Shown: one piece after another, positions 35,965-42,975 of the stretch
How positions within the stretch are numbered: position 1 is the first letter of the stretch
How the letters are laid out: each line of letters starts with the position of its first letter
DNA from: a virus
Strand: one strand, 5' to 3'
Virus record (IMG/VR): IMGVR_UViG_3300006880_000029
Location: 1 to 42,975 of that record
DNA length: 42,975 bases
The notes under the pieces: generated by a model
What the model was told of the DNA's origin: nothing
The model's input: the letters and a program-made list of their open reading frames with translations, nothing else
Database searches by the model: none
Made by a program: the position numbers and the translations under genes

Positions 35965-38385
35965 TTGTCCAACGATACCACGCCCACGACGGAGCCGAAC
36001 CAGACGCACGCGCCGAGCGGGCCGTACGCCGCGTCCGTCGCGGAGTACCGCCGCCGGGGGTGGCTCGGGGTGCTGCCGGTCGTCGGCAAGGACGTCAACC
36101 TACCAGCGGGTTACACGGGCTACGACGGTCGTTGGCCCTCGGCGAACCAGGTTGACCGCTGGAGGGAGGAGCGAGGGCACGACAACGTGGCGCTGCGGGT
36201 GCCGGCGGACGTGCTGGGGCTGGACGTGGACGCGTACGACGGCCGCGCGGGGTTGACGACGCTCGGGCACGCCGAGGAGGAGTACGGCGCGCTGCCGGCC
36301 ACGTGGACCAGCACCAGCCGAGACGACGGCTCGGGCATCCGGTGGTACCGCGTGCCACCGGAACCGGAGTGGGTCAGTGACCTGGGTCGCGGCAGCGGCA
36401 TCGAGGTCATTCGCACGCACCACCGATACGCGGTGGTGTGGCCCAGCGTGCACCCGATCACGGGGCGGGAGTACCGGTGGTACGGCCCGGACGGCCTGGT
36501 GGCCGGTCGTGCGCCCAGCCCCACGGAGCTGGTCCCGCTGCCGCCGCGGTGGGTGGCGGCACTGCGCAAGGACGGCGACGCCGCGCGCACGCGTCGAGCC
36601 ACAGGCGGTCATCACGGTGACCGAGTGCACGTCGTGGACATGGACGGCAACCAGGTCGACCCACACGCCATTCTTACGAAGGGCCTACCGCCGGGAAGCC
36701 AGCAGGTGGAGCTCTTTCGCTGGGCATGCTCCATGCGTGAACGCCGGGTGCACCTCGAGGAGGCCAAGTCGCTGGGCATGCTGGCGCTCCAGCGGCTGGT
36801 CAACGAAAATGAGGCGGACCCGTGGACCGCGCAGCACATTCACGAGCTCATCGACCGGGTCTGGGATCGCTACCCGCCGGGGACGCCACTGACGCTCCCG
36901 ATCGAGGTGCGCCAACTCGCCGAGCGACTGGCGCGGCAGAATCGTGACGGCGTCTCGATGGTCGAGGTCGTCGAGGACGAGCCACGCGCCATCAACGCCA
37001 CGGACCTCGGCAACACGTTAAGATTTGTCGCGCTGCACCGCGACACGGTCCGCTACGCCGTGGACCAGAAGCGGTGGTACGTCTGGGACGGTCGTCGCTG
37101 GGCGCACGACGCCACCAACCGGGTCATGGACTTCACGAAGAACGTCATCGATGCCATTCGCGCGGAGGCGGTAGGCGGCGAGGGCGGTCGTGAGGACGTG
37201 GATCGGTGGTTGGCGTGGGCGCGCACCAGCGAGGCGCTGGCGCGTCGGCGCGCCGTCGTGGAGGGAGCGCAGTCCGAGCCGGCACTGGCGCTGGTCGCGA
37301 ACGACCTGGATCGAGATCCGTACCTGCTGGTCGTCCGCAACGGCACGGTGGACCTGCGGACCGGCGAGCTGAGGGAGAGTCGAGCGGAGGACCTCTGCTC
37401 GCAGCTCGCCGACGTGGACTTTGACCCGGACGCCGAGGCGCCGCGGTGGGAGGCGCACGTCGCGTTCATGTGCAACGGAGACCCGCGGCTGGTCGCGTAC
37501 GTGCAGCGGTCGGTGGGGTACACGCTGACCGGGGACGTCGGCGAGCGGAACTTCTTCTTCCTAGAGGGAAGTGGGTCGAACGGAAAGAACGCGTTCGTGG
37601 AGCCGCTACTCCAGCTCATGGGTTCGTACGCGCAGACCGCGTCGACGGCGCTGCTGACCGGCGGAGACGACCAGCACCCAACCATCCTGGCGGACCTCCT
37701 CGGTGCGCGCATGGTCTTCGTGGACGAGACGCGCGCCAACCGGCAGCTCAACGTGGAGCGGGTCAAGGCGCTCACCGGAAGCAAGTGGATCCACGCCCGG
37801 CACATGAAGCAGGACTTCTTCGACTTCCAGGCCCGGTTCAAGTTGTGGATCGCCGGCAACGCGCAGCCGCCGGTCAAGGACCCGTCGGACGGGGTGTGGT
37901 CGCGCATGCACCGGGTGGTGTGCCTCGGCAAGGTGGATGAGCAGCGGCTTATTAAGAACTACGGGGAGCTGCTGTACGCGGAGGAGGCGAGTGGGATCTT
38001 GAACTGGGCGCTGCGCGGACTGCGGGACTACGCGCAGCTGGGAAGCCTAGGGGTGCCGGCGTCGGTGCGCGACGACGTGGAGGAGTACCGAGACGAGGAG
38101 GACTACGAGCGGCAGTTCGTGGACGAGTGCCTGATCGTCACGGGCAACGAGGCGGACTTCGTCGTCAACGACGGGGTCTTCCAGGGGTACCGGCGGTGGG
38201 CCGAGCACGTGGGACTTAAGCGCGACGAGATCAAGAACCGAACGCACCTGGGTCGCGCGTTGATGCGTCTTGGCTGCGGTGAGCGAACCGTGATCAAGGT
38301 GGACGGTCGCTCGACGCGCGTGCTGCGCGGGGTGCGGTGGGCCGACGGTTCCAGCCTGTTCACGTACGGCCTGGACACGCTGTGA
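35965..38385 (+). CDS. Bifunctional primase-polymerase / SF3 helicase
   Basis: 806 residues from TTG at 35965, preceded by CGGAGAT; a longer frame exists without such a site. N-terminal Prim-Pol: RGWLGVLPVVGKD, VLGLDVDAYDGR (catalytic Asp pair), DGSGIRWYRVP, YRWYGP. Middle D5-type region: LVVRNGTVDLRTGEL. SF3 helicase: LEGSGSNGKNAF (Walker A), LADLLGARMVFVDETR (Walker B) and FKLWIAGNAQPPVK (motif C). It primes and unwinds DNA, probably at the array just downstream. A C-terminal winged-helix-type region follows. Confidence 0.9.
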   Translation: MSNDTTPTTEPNQTHAPSGPYAASVAEYRRRGWLGVLPVVGKDVNLPAGYTGYDGRWPSANQVDRWREERGHDNVALRVPADVLGLDVDAYDGRAGLTTLGHAEEEYGALPATWTSTSRDDGSGIRWYRVPPEPEWVSDLGRGSGIEVIRTHHRYAVVWPSVHPITGREYRWYGPDGLVAGRAPSPTELVPLPPRWVAALRKDGDAARTRRATGGHHGDRVHVVDMDGNQVDPHAILTKGLPPGSQQVELFRWACSMRERRVHLEEAKSLGMLALQRLVNENEADPWTAQHIHELIDRVWDRYPPGTPLTLPIEVRQLAERLARQNRDGVSMVEVVEDEPRAINATDLGNTLRFVALHRDTVRYAVDQKRWYVWDGRRWAHDATNRVMDFTKNVIDAIRAEAVGGEGGREDVDRWLAWARTSEALARRRAVVEGAQSEPALALVANDLDRDPYLLVVRNGTVDLRTGELRESRAEDLCSQLADVDFDPDAEAPRWEAHVAFMCNGDPRLVAYVQRSVGYTLTGDVGERNFFFLEGSGSNGKNAFVEPLLQLMGSYAQTASTALLTGGDDQHPTILADLLGARMVFVDETRANRQLNVERVKALTGSKWIHARHMKQDFFDFQARFKLWIAGNAQPPVKDPSDGVWSRMHRVVCLGKVDEQRLIKNYGELLYAEEASGILNWALRGLRDYAQLGSLGVPASVRDDVEEYRDEEDYERQFVDECLIVTGNEADFVVNDGVFQGYRRWAEHVGLKRDEIKNRTHLGRALMRLGCGERTVIKVDGRSTRVLRGVRWADGSSLFTYGLDTL

Positions 38386-38401
38386 TCGAGGGCGCCTGGC
38401 T

Positions 38402-38433
38402 GGGTTACACAAGTTGCGGAACTTGTGTAACCC
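38402..38433. repeat. Perfect inverted repeat
   Basis: Two 14-base arms, GGGTTACACAAGTT and AACTTGTGTAACCC, around GCGG, 17 bases after the primase stop. It could fold into a hairpin (terminator without T tract) or bind a dimer. Its arms carry the same GTGTAACCC unit as the following tandem array. Confidence 0.8.
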
Positions 38434-38612
38434 GTAGTGTAACCCGTAGTGTAACCCGTAGTGTAACCCACAATATGGCTAACTGGGTTACACAAGCGGT
38501 TACACAAGGAATATTAGTTAGTGTAACCACAAAATCATGATGAATATAGCCGTTGACCAGTAGGTTTATAGTAGTAGTAGTAGTGGGTTACACTAGTTAC
38601 ACTAGTTACACT
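38402..38612. repeat. Iteron-like GTGTAACCC array (candidate origin)
   Basis: At least ten copies of GTGTAACC or its reverse complement. Four are tandem at a 12-base period (38425, 38437, 38449, 38461; unit GTGTAACCCGTA). Others are at 38402, 38494, 38508, 38521, 38585, 38596 and 38606. The second half is AT-rich (aatattagttag, atgaatatag) and has a TAG triplet run. Location after the primase-helicase fits a replication origin or a binding array for a regulator. Confidence 0.6.
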
Positions 38613-38791
38613 AAATCTAACCAGTTAGCAACGTATGCGCGCACCTAAAGCACAATCATGCCCGCGAATAGTCCTGAATAGCGCTCTGCGCGATATCTGG
38701 CTAACCGGGGGAAAGTTAGTGTTACCGTAACCCGAGCCCGCTGACGACCGCGAAACACGACGAAAGACGACCCGTAGGTTAGGCTGTAGAC

Positions 38792-39343
38792 GTGGCGCGA
38801 ATCAGCCGGTACGTCATCCAGTGTCGGGCGCCCGTCGCGCGGCGCGGAGGTAAGCCGTGTCGGATGCCGGCCGGCTGGAAGACGACCCACGCGGGTTACG
38901 GCCCCTGCTCGGTGCACCAGGGACGACGAGGACGAGAGGCGTGGGAGATGGCGATGGAGGTCGCGCACGAACTGCAGGTCAGTCCGTGGGACGCGCTGCT
39001 GCTCGCGGTGCGCCGCGCGGGCGGACGTGCCATCTGGGTCGACCAGCAGCTCACGCAGGCGGTGCACGAGAACGACGGCGATACCAGCCATCCAGCGGTC
39101 GCGAGGTGGCTCAGCGAGAGCAGAAAGGAGCGAACGCTGCTGGCTCGCACGGCGAAGGCCGCGATCGACGCCGGAGTCGCCGAGCGCTTCGTGCGGCAGG
39201 TGGAGATGGAGGGACGCCTCGTGGCGGAGGTTCTTGGAAGAGTGATCGATCGCCTGGGTCTGGAACCCGACGCGCGTGTGCAGGCGTTCGCGCTGGCGCA
39301 GGAGGAGCTGCTCGTCCTGGAACCGGGAGGCTTGGAAGACTGA
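38792..39343 (+). CDS. Zinc-motif protein, possible terminase small subunit
   Basis: 183 residues from GTG. The N-terminus IQCRAPVARRGGKPCRMPAG...GPCSVHQG is the C-x(n)-C...C-x2-H motif found before the helical domain of many actinophage proteins called terminase small subunit. Residues ~50-130 are helical (ELQVSPWDALLLAVRRAGGR), then an oligomerising-type helix (EVLGRVIDRLGLEPDARVQAFALAQEELL). No large subunit is in view, so the terminase call is uncertain; it could be another DNA-binding protein. Confidence 0.45.
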   Translation: MARISRYVIQCRAPVARRGGKPCRMPAGWKTTHAGYGPCSVHQGRRGREAWEMAMEVAHELQVSPWDALLLAVRRAGGRAIWVDQQLTQAVHENDGDTSHPAVARWLSESRKERTLLARTAKAAIDAGVAERFVRQVEMEGRLVAEVLGRVIDRLGLEPDARVQAFALAQEELLVLEPGGLED

Positions 39344-39430
39344 TCGCGACGTCAGCGACATCTTTCAACGTGATGCGACGGTGGGTTGGTACGGTTGTCT
39401 GGCGTCAAACGAGCCGTCAGGAGGTGTCAG

Positions 39431-39580
39431 ATGCAACGATGGAGGCGATCATCGCGCTGCAACTGGGAGAAGCCACAGTGCGTGGAGCTGAGTCATGATC
39501 ATCGTGCGGTGCGCGACTCGAAGTCACGAGAGCAGCTCACGCTGGATATCACGACACTGCTGCGGTACGTGAAACGATGA
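39431..39580 (+). CDS. DUF397 family protein
   Basis: 49 residues from ATG with GGAGG six bases upstream. MQRWRRSSRCNW, QCVELSHD, RAVRDSKS and LTLDITTLLRYVKR follow the DUF397 pattern closely. It is a second member of the family in this window, short and complete. No XRE-type partner is next to it. Possibly a factor that acts on host developmental regulators. Confidence 0.75.
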   Translation: MQRWRRSSRCNWEKPQCVELSHDHRAVRDSKSREQLTLDITTLLRYVKR

Positions 39581-39674
39581 GACTCACGCGGATTCTGGCG
39601 CTTCGCGCGCGACGCGACTCCACATACCGCGCGTGAAGCTGCACCGCGTGACGCGGGTCGTCGTAACCCGCATC

Positions 39675-39714
39675 GGAGAGCCGGTCGCTTTCACCCCCTG
39701 GCGGCCGGCTCTCC
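39675..39714 (+). terminator. Strong hairpin after the DUF397 gene
   Basis: GGAGAGCCGG and CCGGCTCTCC form a perfect 10-bp stem with a 20-base loop, 95 bases beyond the DUF397 stop. No T tract follows, so it may be a terminator or part of an RNA leader. Confidence 0.5.
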
Positions 39715-39822
39715 ACCTCACATGGTGAAAGTTGAGGATCTTAGAATCACGTGAAATTCGTGAAAACCCCTGGTAAATGATTCACGTGACTTTTCAGTGA
39801 GGCGCAAGGAGGCCATTTCGAC

Positions 39823-39881
39823 AAAAAATCATCGGGCCAAATTGAGGGAGCCAGAAAAAATCATCGGGCCAAATTGAGGGA
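39823..39881 (+). repeat. Two direct copies of a 27-base repeat
   Basis: AAAAAATCATCGGGCCAAAT followed by TGAGGGA at 39823 and again at 39855, period 32, identical. A GC palindrome (gtcgcgcgcgac) and then GATCTTCGC and CAAGATCAAC come next. The same module occurs at 40125 and, diverged, at 41356. Confidence 0.85.
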
Positions 39882-39909
39882 GTCGCGCGCGACGCACGAT
39901 CTTCGCTTC

Positions 39910-40263
39910 AAGATCAACTTCACGCGTTGATCTTAAACACGGTTGCACGTGCAAATTGATCTTGAGAAGACGGTTGCATCCGCAAACACTCACGTTCGTG
40001 TACATCACCTTGATCTTTCATCACCTCCTGGTACTCACAAGATCAACTTTTGTGAAAAACCGTGAAAATCAAGAAGATCATCTGGCATCATTTTCACGTG
40101 AGTGTGCGACTCACGTGTCCGACGAAAAAATCATCGGGCCAAATTGAGGGACCTCGCGCGAGCCCGTGGATCTTCGCGCCTCAAGATCAACTTCACGTGA
40201 AGATCAACTCTCCTAAGATCAACTTCTCCAAGATCAACTGCACAAGATCGACTCCTAAGATCG
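39910..40263 (+). repeat. AAGATCAAC repeat cluster
   Basis: About a dozen copies of AAGATCAAC or GTTGATCTT in both directions within 350 bases (e.g. 39910, 40038, 40183, 40199, 40214, 40229), mixed with TTCACGTGA palindromes. No coding signal is seen in the 1-kb stretch 39581-40602. It looks like a multi-site binding region or origin/regulatory array. Confidence 0.7.
40125..40151 (+). repeat. Third copy of the 27-base repeat
   Basis: Identical to the copies at 39823 and 39855, again followed by a GC palindrome (cctcgcgcgagc) and then GGATCTTCGC and CAAGATCAACTTCACG. The composite order is kept. Confidence 0.85.
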
Positions 40264-40317
40264 TTTGTTCGCGAACGCTGATCAACCAATTGTATCAAAA
40301 AATCTTGTGCTTGTATA

Positions 40318-40346
40318 TTGACAGCGTTTCACGCACGTGGTATATA
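40318..40346 (+). promoter_or_regulatory. Sigma-70-type promoter
   Basis: TTGACA at 40318-40323, 17-base spacer, TATATA at 40341-40346, with CACGTGG just before the -10 as in the other promoters here. It should drive the 40603 gene over a ~250-base leader. Confidence 0.75.
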
Positions 40347-40367
40347 CGCGCGCACGGGCGCGCGCTC

Positions 40368-40389
40368 GTTGACTGGATAGACTGTCAAC
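40368..40389 (+). promoter_or_regulatory. Operator-like inverted repeat
   Basis: GTTGAC and GTCAAC are separated by 10 bases, about 20-40 bases beyond the -10 of the 40318 promoter. The position suits a repressor site. No matching regulator is known. Confidence 0.4.
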
Positions 40390-40602
40390 GTCGCGCGCTG
40401 GCAGCCCTCGACCAGCAAACGTGAAATGATCTTCACGTATCCCCTGGTCAACGCACTGTTAAAAATCTTACCCAAAACTGTTGCTCGTTGGTCACGCGTC
40501 GGCTAACGTACTGGTTGTCAGGAACGAACGGGAACGAAAAACCAGAGGCGCGACTGGCGCCAAATGGATCGACAGATTCCACGATACAGAGGAGAGATCT
40601 AC

Positions 40603-41229
40603 ATGAACGACACCATCACCGCCGACGTCCAGACCGAAGAGATCGTCGCGAACGTCGCGCCCGAGGCGCCCGTCGAGGGCGACCAGCAGACCGGCGACGA
40701 GACCAGCAACGCGCCCGACGAGGGTGGCGCCGAGGAGACCGCAAACGTCGCGAAGAGCGAAGATCGCTACCCGGAGAAGCCCATCCGGAAGCTCCTCGCG
40801 GAGCGCCTGGCGGCCGCTCACGACGCTGGCTGGACGCGGCCCCGCCTCACGGAGTTGATCAAGCAGGTGAACGGCGACGCGCCGGCCGAGCCGAGCGACG
40901 AGCCCGACGGCTTCTACATGGGCGGCAGCGCGCTGTTCCGCACCCGCAACGGCAACGTGCACGCCGGTGAGGTCAAGTACCTGACCGCCGTGCTCGATTG
41001 GATCGACGCCGGCGTGGTCCAGTTGCCGGAGAAGGTGACCAAGAACCCGGCCAAGCTGCAGGAGCGGCTGGCGGCGTTCGAGGCGCAGGTGGCCTCCCTG
41101 CAGGCGGCGCTGGACGGCGTTCGGCAGGCGGCCGAGGCTTCCAGCGACGTCAAGGGCGTCGGCGCGCTGCGGGAGGTTCTGGCGGACATCGCCAAGATCG
41201 CCAGCGGCGACGAGGGCGACCAGGCCTGA
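40603..41229 (+). CDS. Hypothetical acidic protein with helical C-terminus
   Basis: 208 residues from ATG at 40603 with GGAGAG six bases away. The first ~60 residues are acidic and disordered (EGDQQTGDETSNAPDEGG). Then RKLLAERLAAAHDAGWTRPRLTELI looks like an HTH-type helix pair, FYMGGSALFRTRNGNVHAGEV a small beta unit, and KLQERLAAFEAQVASLQAAL a coiled coil. Possibly a DNA-binding or nucleoid-type protein. It has its own strong promoter. Confidence 0.65.
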   Translation: MNDTITADVQTEEIVANVAPEAPVEGDQQTGDETSNAPDEGGAEETANVAKSEDRYPEKPIRKLLAERLAAAHDAGWTRPRLTELIKQVNGDAPAEPSDEPDGFYMGGSALFRTRNGNVHAGEVKYLTAVLDWIDAGVVQLPEKVTKNPAKLQERLAAFEAQVASLQAALDGVRQAAEASSDVKGVGALREVLADIAKIASGDEGDQA

Positions 41230-41355
41230 CTGGACGGGGCACGACGCGCGGCGCCAGCCGCGCGTCGCTCCCCCGCTCAGCTCACGTTTTCACGTGATTG
41301 CAGTCAACCGCTCGGCGGGTGCTGCGCTCACGCGAGCGCGTGAATCAGGGCGCGT

Positions 41356-41381
41356 AAAAAATCATCGAGGCAAATTAAGGG
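41356..41381 (+). repeat. Fourth, diverged copy of the 27-base repeat
   Basis: AAAAAATCATCGAGGCAAAT then TAAGGG, changed at a few positions from the other three. It is followed by cgcgtagtcgcgc and by AGATCCAC/AAGATCTTG, so the composite module is kept. It lies upstream of the 41455 promoter. Confidence 0.75.
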
Positions 41382-41454
41382 CGCGTAGTCGCGCTCGGAG
41401 GGAGGAAGATCCACTTCACAAGATCCACGGTGTAAAAGATCTTGGGCGAAACGG

Positions 41455-41484
41455 TTGACCGTTCGTCCCGTCATGTGGTATAAT
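41455..41484 (+). promoter_or_regulatory. Sigma-70-type promoter
   Basis: TTGACC (41455-41460), 18-base spacer and TATAAT (41479-41484), preceded by TGTGG. The RNA would begin close to GAAACCAGACGGGAACGAAC, the leader shared with the next promoters. Confidence 0.85.
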
Positions 41485-41523
41485 GAAACCAGACGGGAAC
41501 GAACGGGAACCAAGGAGCCAGAG

Positions 41524-41712
41524 ATGTCGTACTACGCGCAGACCGAGCGGGACTTCACCTTCCGGCGCAGCGGCGCCTACACGAACGCCGCCCCGCTGCC
41601 GCGACCGCGACGCGTCGCCAGCGTGCGGCGCGACGCCGGGTGGGGCTCGACGTGCGGCGGCTGCGGGCTGGCGCGCAGCCGGTCCAACGCGTGCGACTGC
41701 AACCAGGGATAG
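41524..41712 (+). CDS. Small zinc-type protein
   Basis: 62 residues, ATG with AAGGAG six bases upstream. Basic (PRPRRVASVRRD) with STCGGCGLARSRSNACDC at the end, four to five Cys for one zinc site. First small gene of the series with own promoters. Function unknown. Confidence 0.6.
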   Translation: MSYYAQTERDFTFRRSGAYTNAAPLPRPRRVASVRRDAGWGSTCGGCGLARSRSNACDCNQG

Positions 41713-41768
41713 GGCGCCTCGCCCCTCGGGGCGGGTGCATGCACCCAGTCTACCAGGAAAGGACAACG

Positions 41769-42182
41769 ATGAAGAACGAGGTTACGGAGCTGCGCGCCGC
41801 ACTGGCGCGCGTGCACGCCGAGCTGGACGTGTTGCTACCGAACGTCCATCATCGCGTGGGCGACGTCACGTTGCCGAGCGCGTCTGCGCTGCGCGACGCG
41901 CCGACGGCGTACGCCAGGCAGGCGGCTCGACTGGAGGCCGTGGCAGCCGCGCTGCATGAGCTCACGCCGATGGATGTCGATTTCATTCTGGGTGAAGCAC
42001 CCAGCGAGCCCGCATCGGCGTGCGAGGAGGCGGCCAAGGCGGCCTACGAGCACTTCCGCGCCAACAACGGCGAGGAGTACCGCCCGCGACTGCGCTGGGA
42101 GCACCTCAGCGACGAGGCGCAGTCGCTGTGGCGCGCACTGGCGACGCGCGTCCACGACACGTGGGAGGCCGCTGGACGTTGA
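41769..42182 (+). CDS. Hypothetical protein
   Basis: 137 residues from ATG with AAAGGA upstream. N-terminus is a coiled-coil-like helix (EVTELRAALARVHAELDVLL); the C-terminal half has the RPRLRWEHLSDEAQSLWRAL type sequence seen in small phage proteins of unknown role. Ends next to the following promoter, whose -35 overlaps its stop. Confidence 0.6.
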   Translation: MKNEVTELRAALARVHAELDVLLPNVHHRVGDVTLPSASALRDAPTAYARQAARLEAVAAALHELTPMDVDFILGEAPSEPASACEEAAKAAYEHFRANNGEEYRPRLRWEHLSDEAQSLWRALATRVHDTWEAAGR

Positions 42183-42207
42183 CGCGCGATCACGTGTGTG
42201 GTATAAT
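42179..42207 (+). promoter_or_regulatory. Sigma-70-type promoter
   Basis: TTGACG (42179-42184) overlapping the preceding stop, 17-base spacer, TATAAT (42202-42207), then GAACGTAGATCGGAACGAAC. Same design as 41455 and 42698. Confidence 0.85.
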
Positions 42208-42246
42208 GAACGTAGATCGGAACGAACGCGAACCGAAGGAGCGATC

Positions 42247-42399
42247 ATGAGTGACGACCACGGCGGCGTCTGCGACCAGTGCGGCGAGGAGGGCACCCTC
42301 AACGACCCGGTGGCGCACTTCAAGGACCCCAAGCGGTTCGGGGAGTACGTGATGGCGCACGGCCAGTGCGGCGAGGACTTCGGGTTGGAGCTGGCGTGA
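42247..42399 (+). CDS. Small zinc-ribbon-like protein
   Basis: 50 residues from ATG, GAAGGAG six bases upstream. GGVCDQCGEEGTLND is a CxxC knuckle and MAHGQCGEDFGL supplies a further His and Cys. Unknown role. Stop overlaps the next GTG. Confidence 0.6.
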   Translation: MSDDHGGVCDQCGEEGTLNDPVAHFKDPKRFGEYVMAHGQCGEDFGLELA

Positions 42400-42659
42400 G
42401 TCTACTGGATGACGTCGCGTTGGCACGACTGGACTGGGACCAGGACGACCCAGACGCGATGGCGCTGTCGCCGCGCGCGGCGGCAAGATCGATTCGCGGC
42501 AGTCTGCACCTGCCGCAGTACGACGGCGACGAGCGCGCGTGGGCGTGGGTTGACTACGGCAACGAGCAGTCGGCCGCCTACCGTCGGATCCTCGAGGCGA
42601 GTGAGGAGGAGATCAACCAGCTGCCTGACGTTCTAACGGGAGATGAGGTGGGGAATTAA
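42396..42659 (+). CDS. Small hypothetical protein
   Basis: 87 residues from GTG overlapping the preceding stop (GTGA). Acidic; DVALARLDWDQDDPDAMAL and WAWVDYGNEQSAAYRRILEA are the only notable stretches. No motif. Confidence 0.55.
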   Translation: MSLLDDVALARLDWDQDDPDAMALSPRAAARSIRGSLHLPQYDGDERAWAWVDYGNEQSAAYRRILEASEEEINQLPDVLTGDEVGN

Positions 42660-42697
42660 CCAACCACGTGAGTTGGCGTCGCGCGTCTGCGTGTGCT

Positions 42698-42726
42698 TGC
42701 GCGCGACGTCGATGTGTGGTATAATG
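42698..42726 (+). promoter_or_regulatory. Sigma-70-type promoter
   Basis: TTGCGC (42698-42703), 17-base spacer, TATAAT (42721-42726) preceded by TGTGTGG, then GAACGTAGATCG as at 42202. The -35 is weaker than in the others. Confidence 0.75.
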
Positions 42727-42761
42727 AACGTAGATCGAACGCGAACGAACGGAGAGACAGA

Positions 42762-42975
42762 TGGTGGCGATCGGTGGAATCCCGGGCGGACTGCCCGAAC
42801 TACCTAGGCGGCGGATGGAGATCGGCTACGACGTCGGTCACCAGCAGACCCAAGACTGGATGAACGAGCTGCACGCCAACCGTAAGTTCTACGTCACCGC
42901 CGACGCGCTGGAGGACATGGACGACTACGTTCAGGCGATCGGCGAGGATGACCCCGACCGCGCGCGTGACGTCGC
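42762..42975 (+). CDS. Hypothetical protein, 5' part
   Basis: ATG at 42762 with GGAGAG four bases upstream; the frame runs off the right edge after 71 codons. Visible residues begin MVAIGGIPGGLPELPRR and contain QTQDWMNELHANRKFYVTAD. Helical, polar, no known motif. Confidence 0.6.

Noticed and set aside
36377-36892. Long alternative frames over the primase gene
   Set aside because: Arg/Trp/Ser-rich shadow translations on both strands; the Prim-Pol and SF3 motifs show which frame is real.
38402-38612. CRISPR array
   Set aside because: Repeats are only 8-12 bases, occur in both orientations and have no unique spacers of constant length.
38792-39343. Confident terminase small subunit
   Set aside because: Only the N-terminal Cys/His motif and helical pattern support it; no large subunit or structural gene is in the window, so it is listed as uncertain.
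39956-40424. Plus-strand frames of 63 and 120 residues in the repeat region
   Set aside because: They run through direct repeats and palindromes, lack binding sites and have low-complexity composition.

Overview
The window looks like part of a large double-stranded DNA bacteriophage of an actinobacterium, most likely Streptomyces. It is GC-rich, has tightly packed genes that overlap by GTGA/ATGA, encodes two DUF397 proteins (a family typical of Streptomyces), several actinobacterial-style lipoproteins, and a full phage replication, recombination and nucleotide set. No virion or lysis gene is recognisable except a doubtful small-terminase-like protein at 38.8 kb. The left ~35.7 kb is read on the minus strand; the last ~7 kb on the plus strand.

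Layout along the minus strand in transcription order (high to low coordinates): 35.7-24.1 kb is accessory DNA with many small proteins (Ig-like protein, DUF397, AraC-type HTH, RlaP-like nucleotidyltransferase, SPFH/band-7-like lipoprotein, RHH protein, four related small YGC-C proteins). 23.4-21.8 kb is an RNA-gene cluster, followed directly by a Ro60/TROVE gene (20.0-21.7 kb). 19.7-17.4 kb holds a P-loop kinase fusion, a thymidylate-synthase homologue with an Asn-to-Asp change expected to favour dCMP, and a dCMP deaminase. 17.3-7.7 kb is the replication/recombination operon: an intein-containing Pol I, DUF4406, RuvC-like nuclease, a SNF2-type helicase split by an HNH gene, HTH-PD-(D/E)XK exonuclease, Sak4-like ATPase and DUF669 protein. 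7.6-3.6 kb is a coupled sugar cassette (two glycosyltransferases, a GDP-mannose-3,5-epimerase-like enzyme) plus a dUTPase-like protein, then a cytosine-C5 methyltransferase and small genes.

The most unusual part is the RNA cluster. Beside two ordinary tRNAs (Met-CAT, Arg-ACG), six tRNA-like units are written in circularly permuted order: T arm and 3' acceptor strand first, then a linker, then 5' acceptor strand and D arm. Each is closed by pairing between its upstream leader and downstream trailer, with compensatory changes between units. Because a Ro60 gene follows immediately, the simplest reading is a set of Y-RNA (YrlA)-like tRNA mimics for the phage Ro60; true permuted tRNA genes are the alternative.

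On the plus strand, a primase/SF3 helicase (36.0-38.4 kb) is followed by an iteron-like array (candidate replication origin), a second DUF397 gene, a ~1 kb repeat-rich non-coding stretch, and a series of small genes, several with their own strong sigma-70-type promoter and a shared 5' leader.

The dCMP-type TS homologue, kinase/glycosylase-like fusion, dCMP deaminase, dUTPase and glycosyltransferases together suggest modified, possibly glycosylated, cytosine in the phage DNA. This is inference from gene content.
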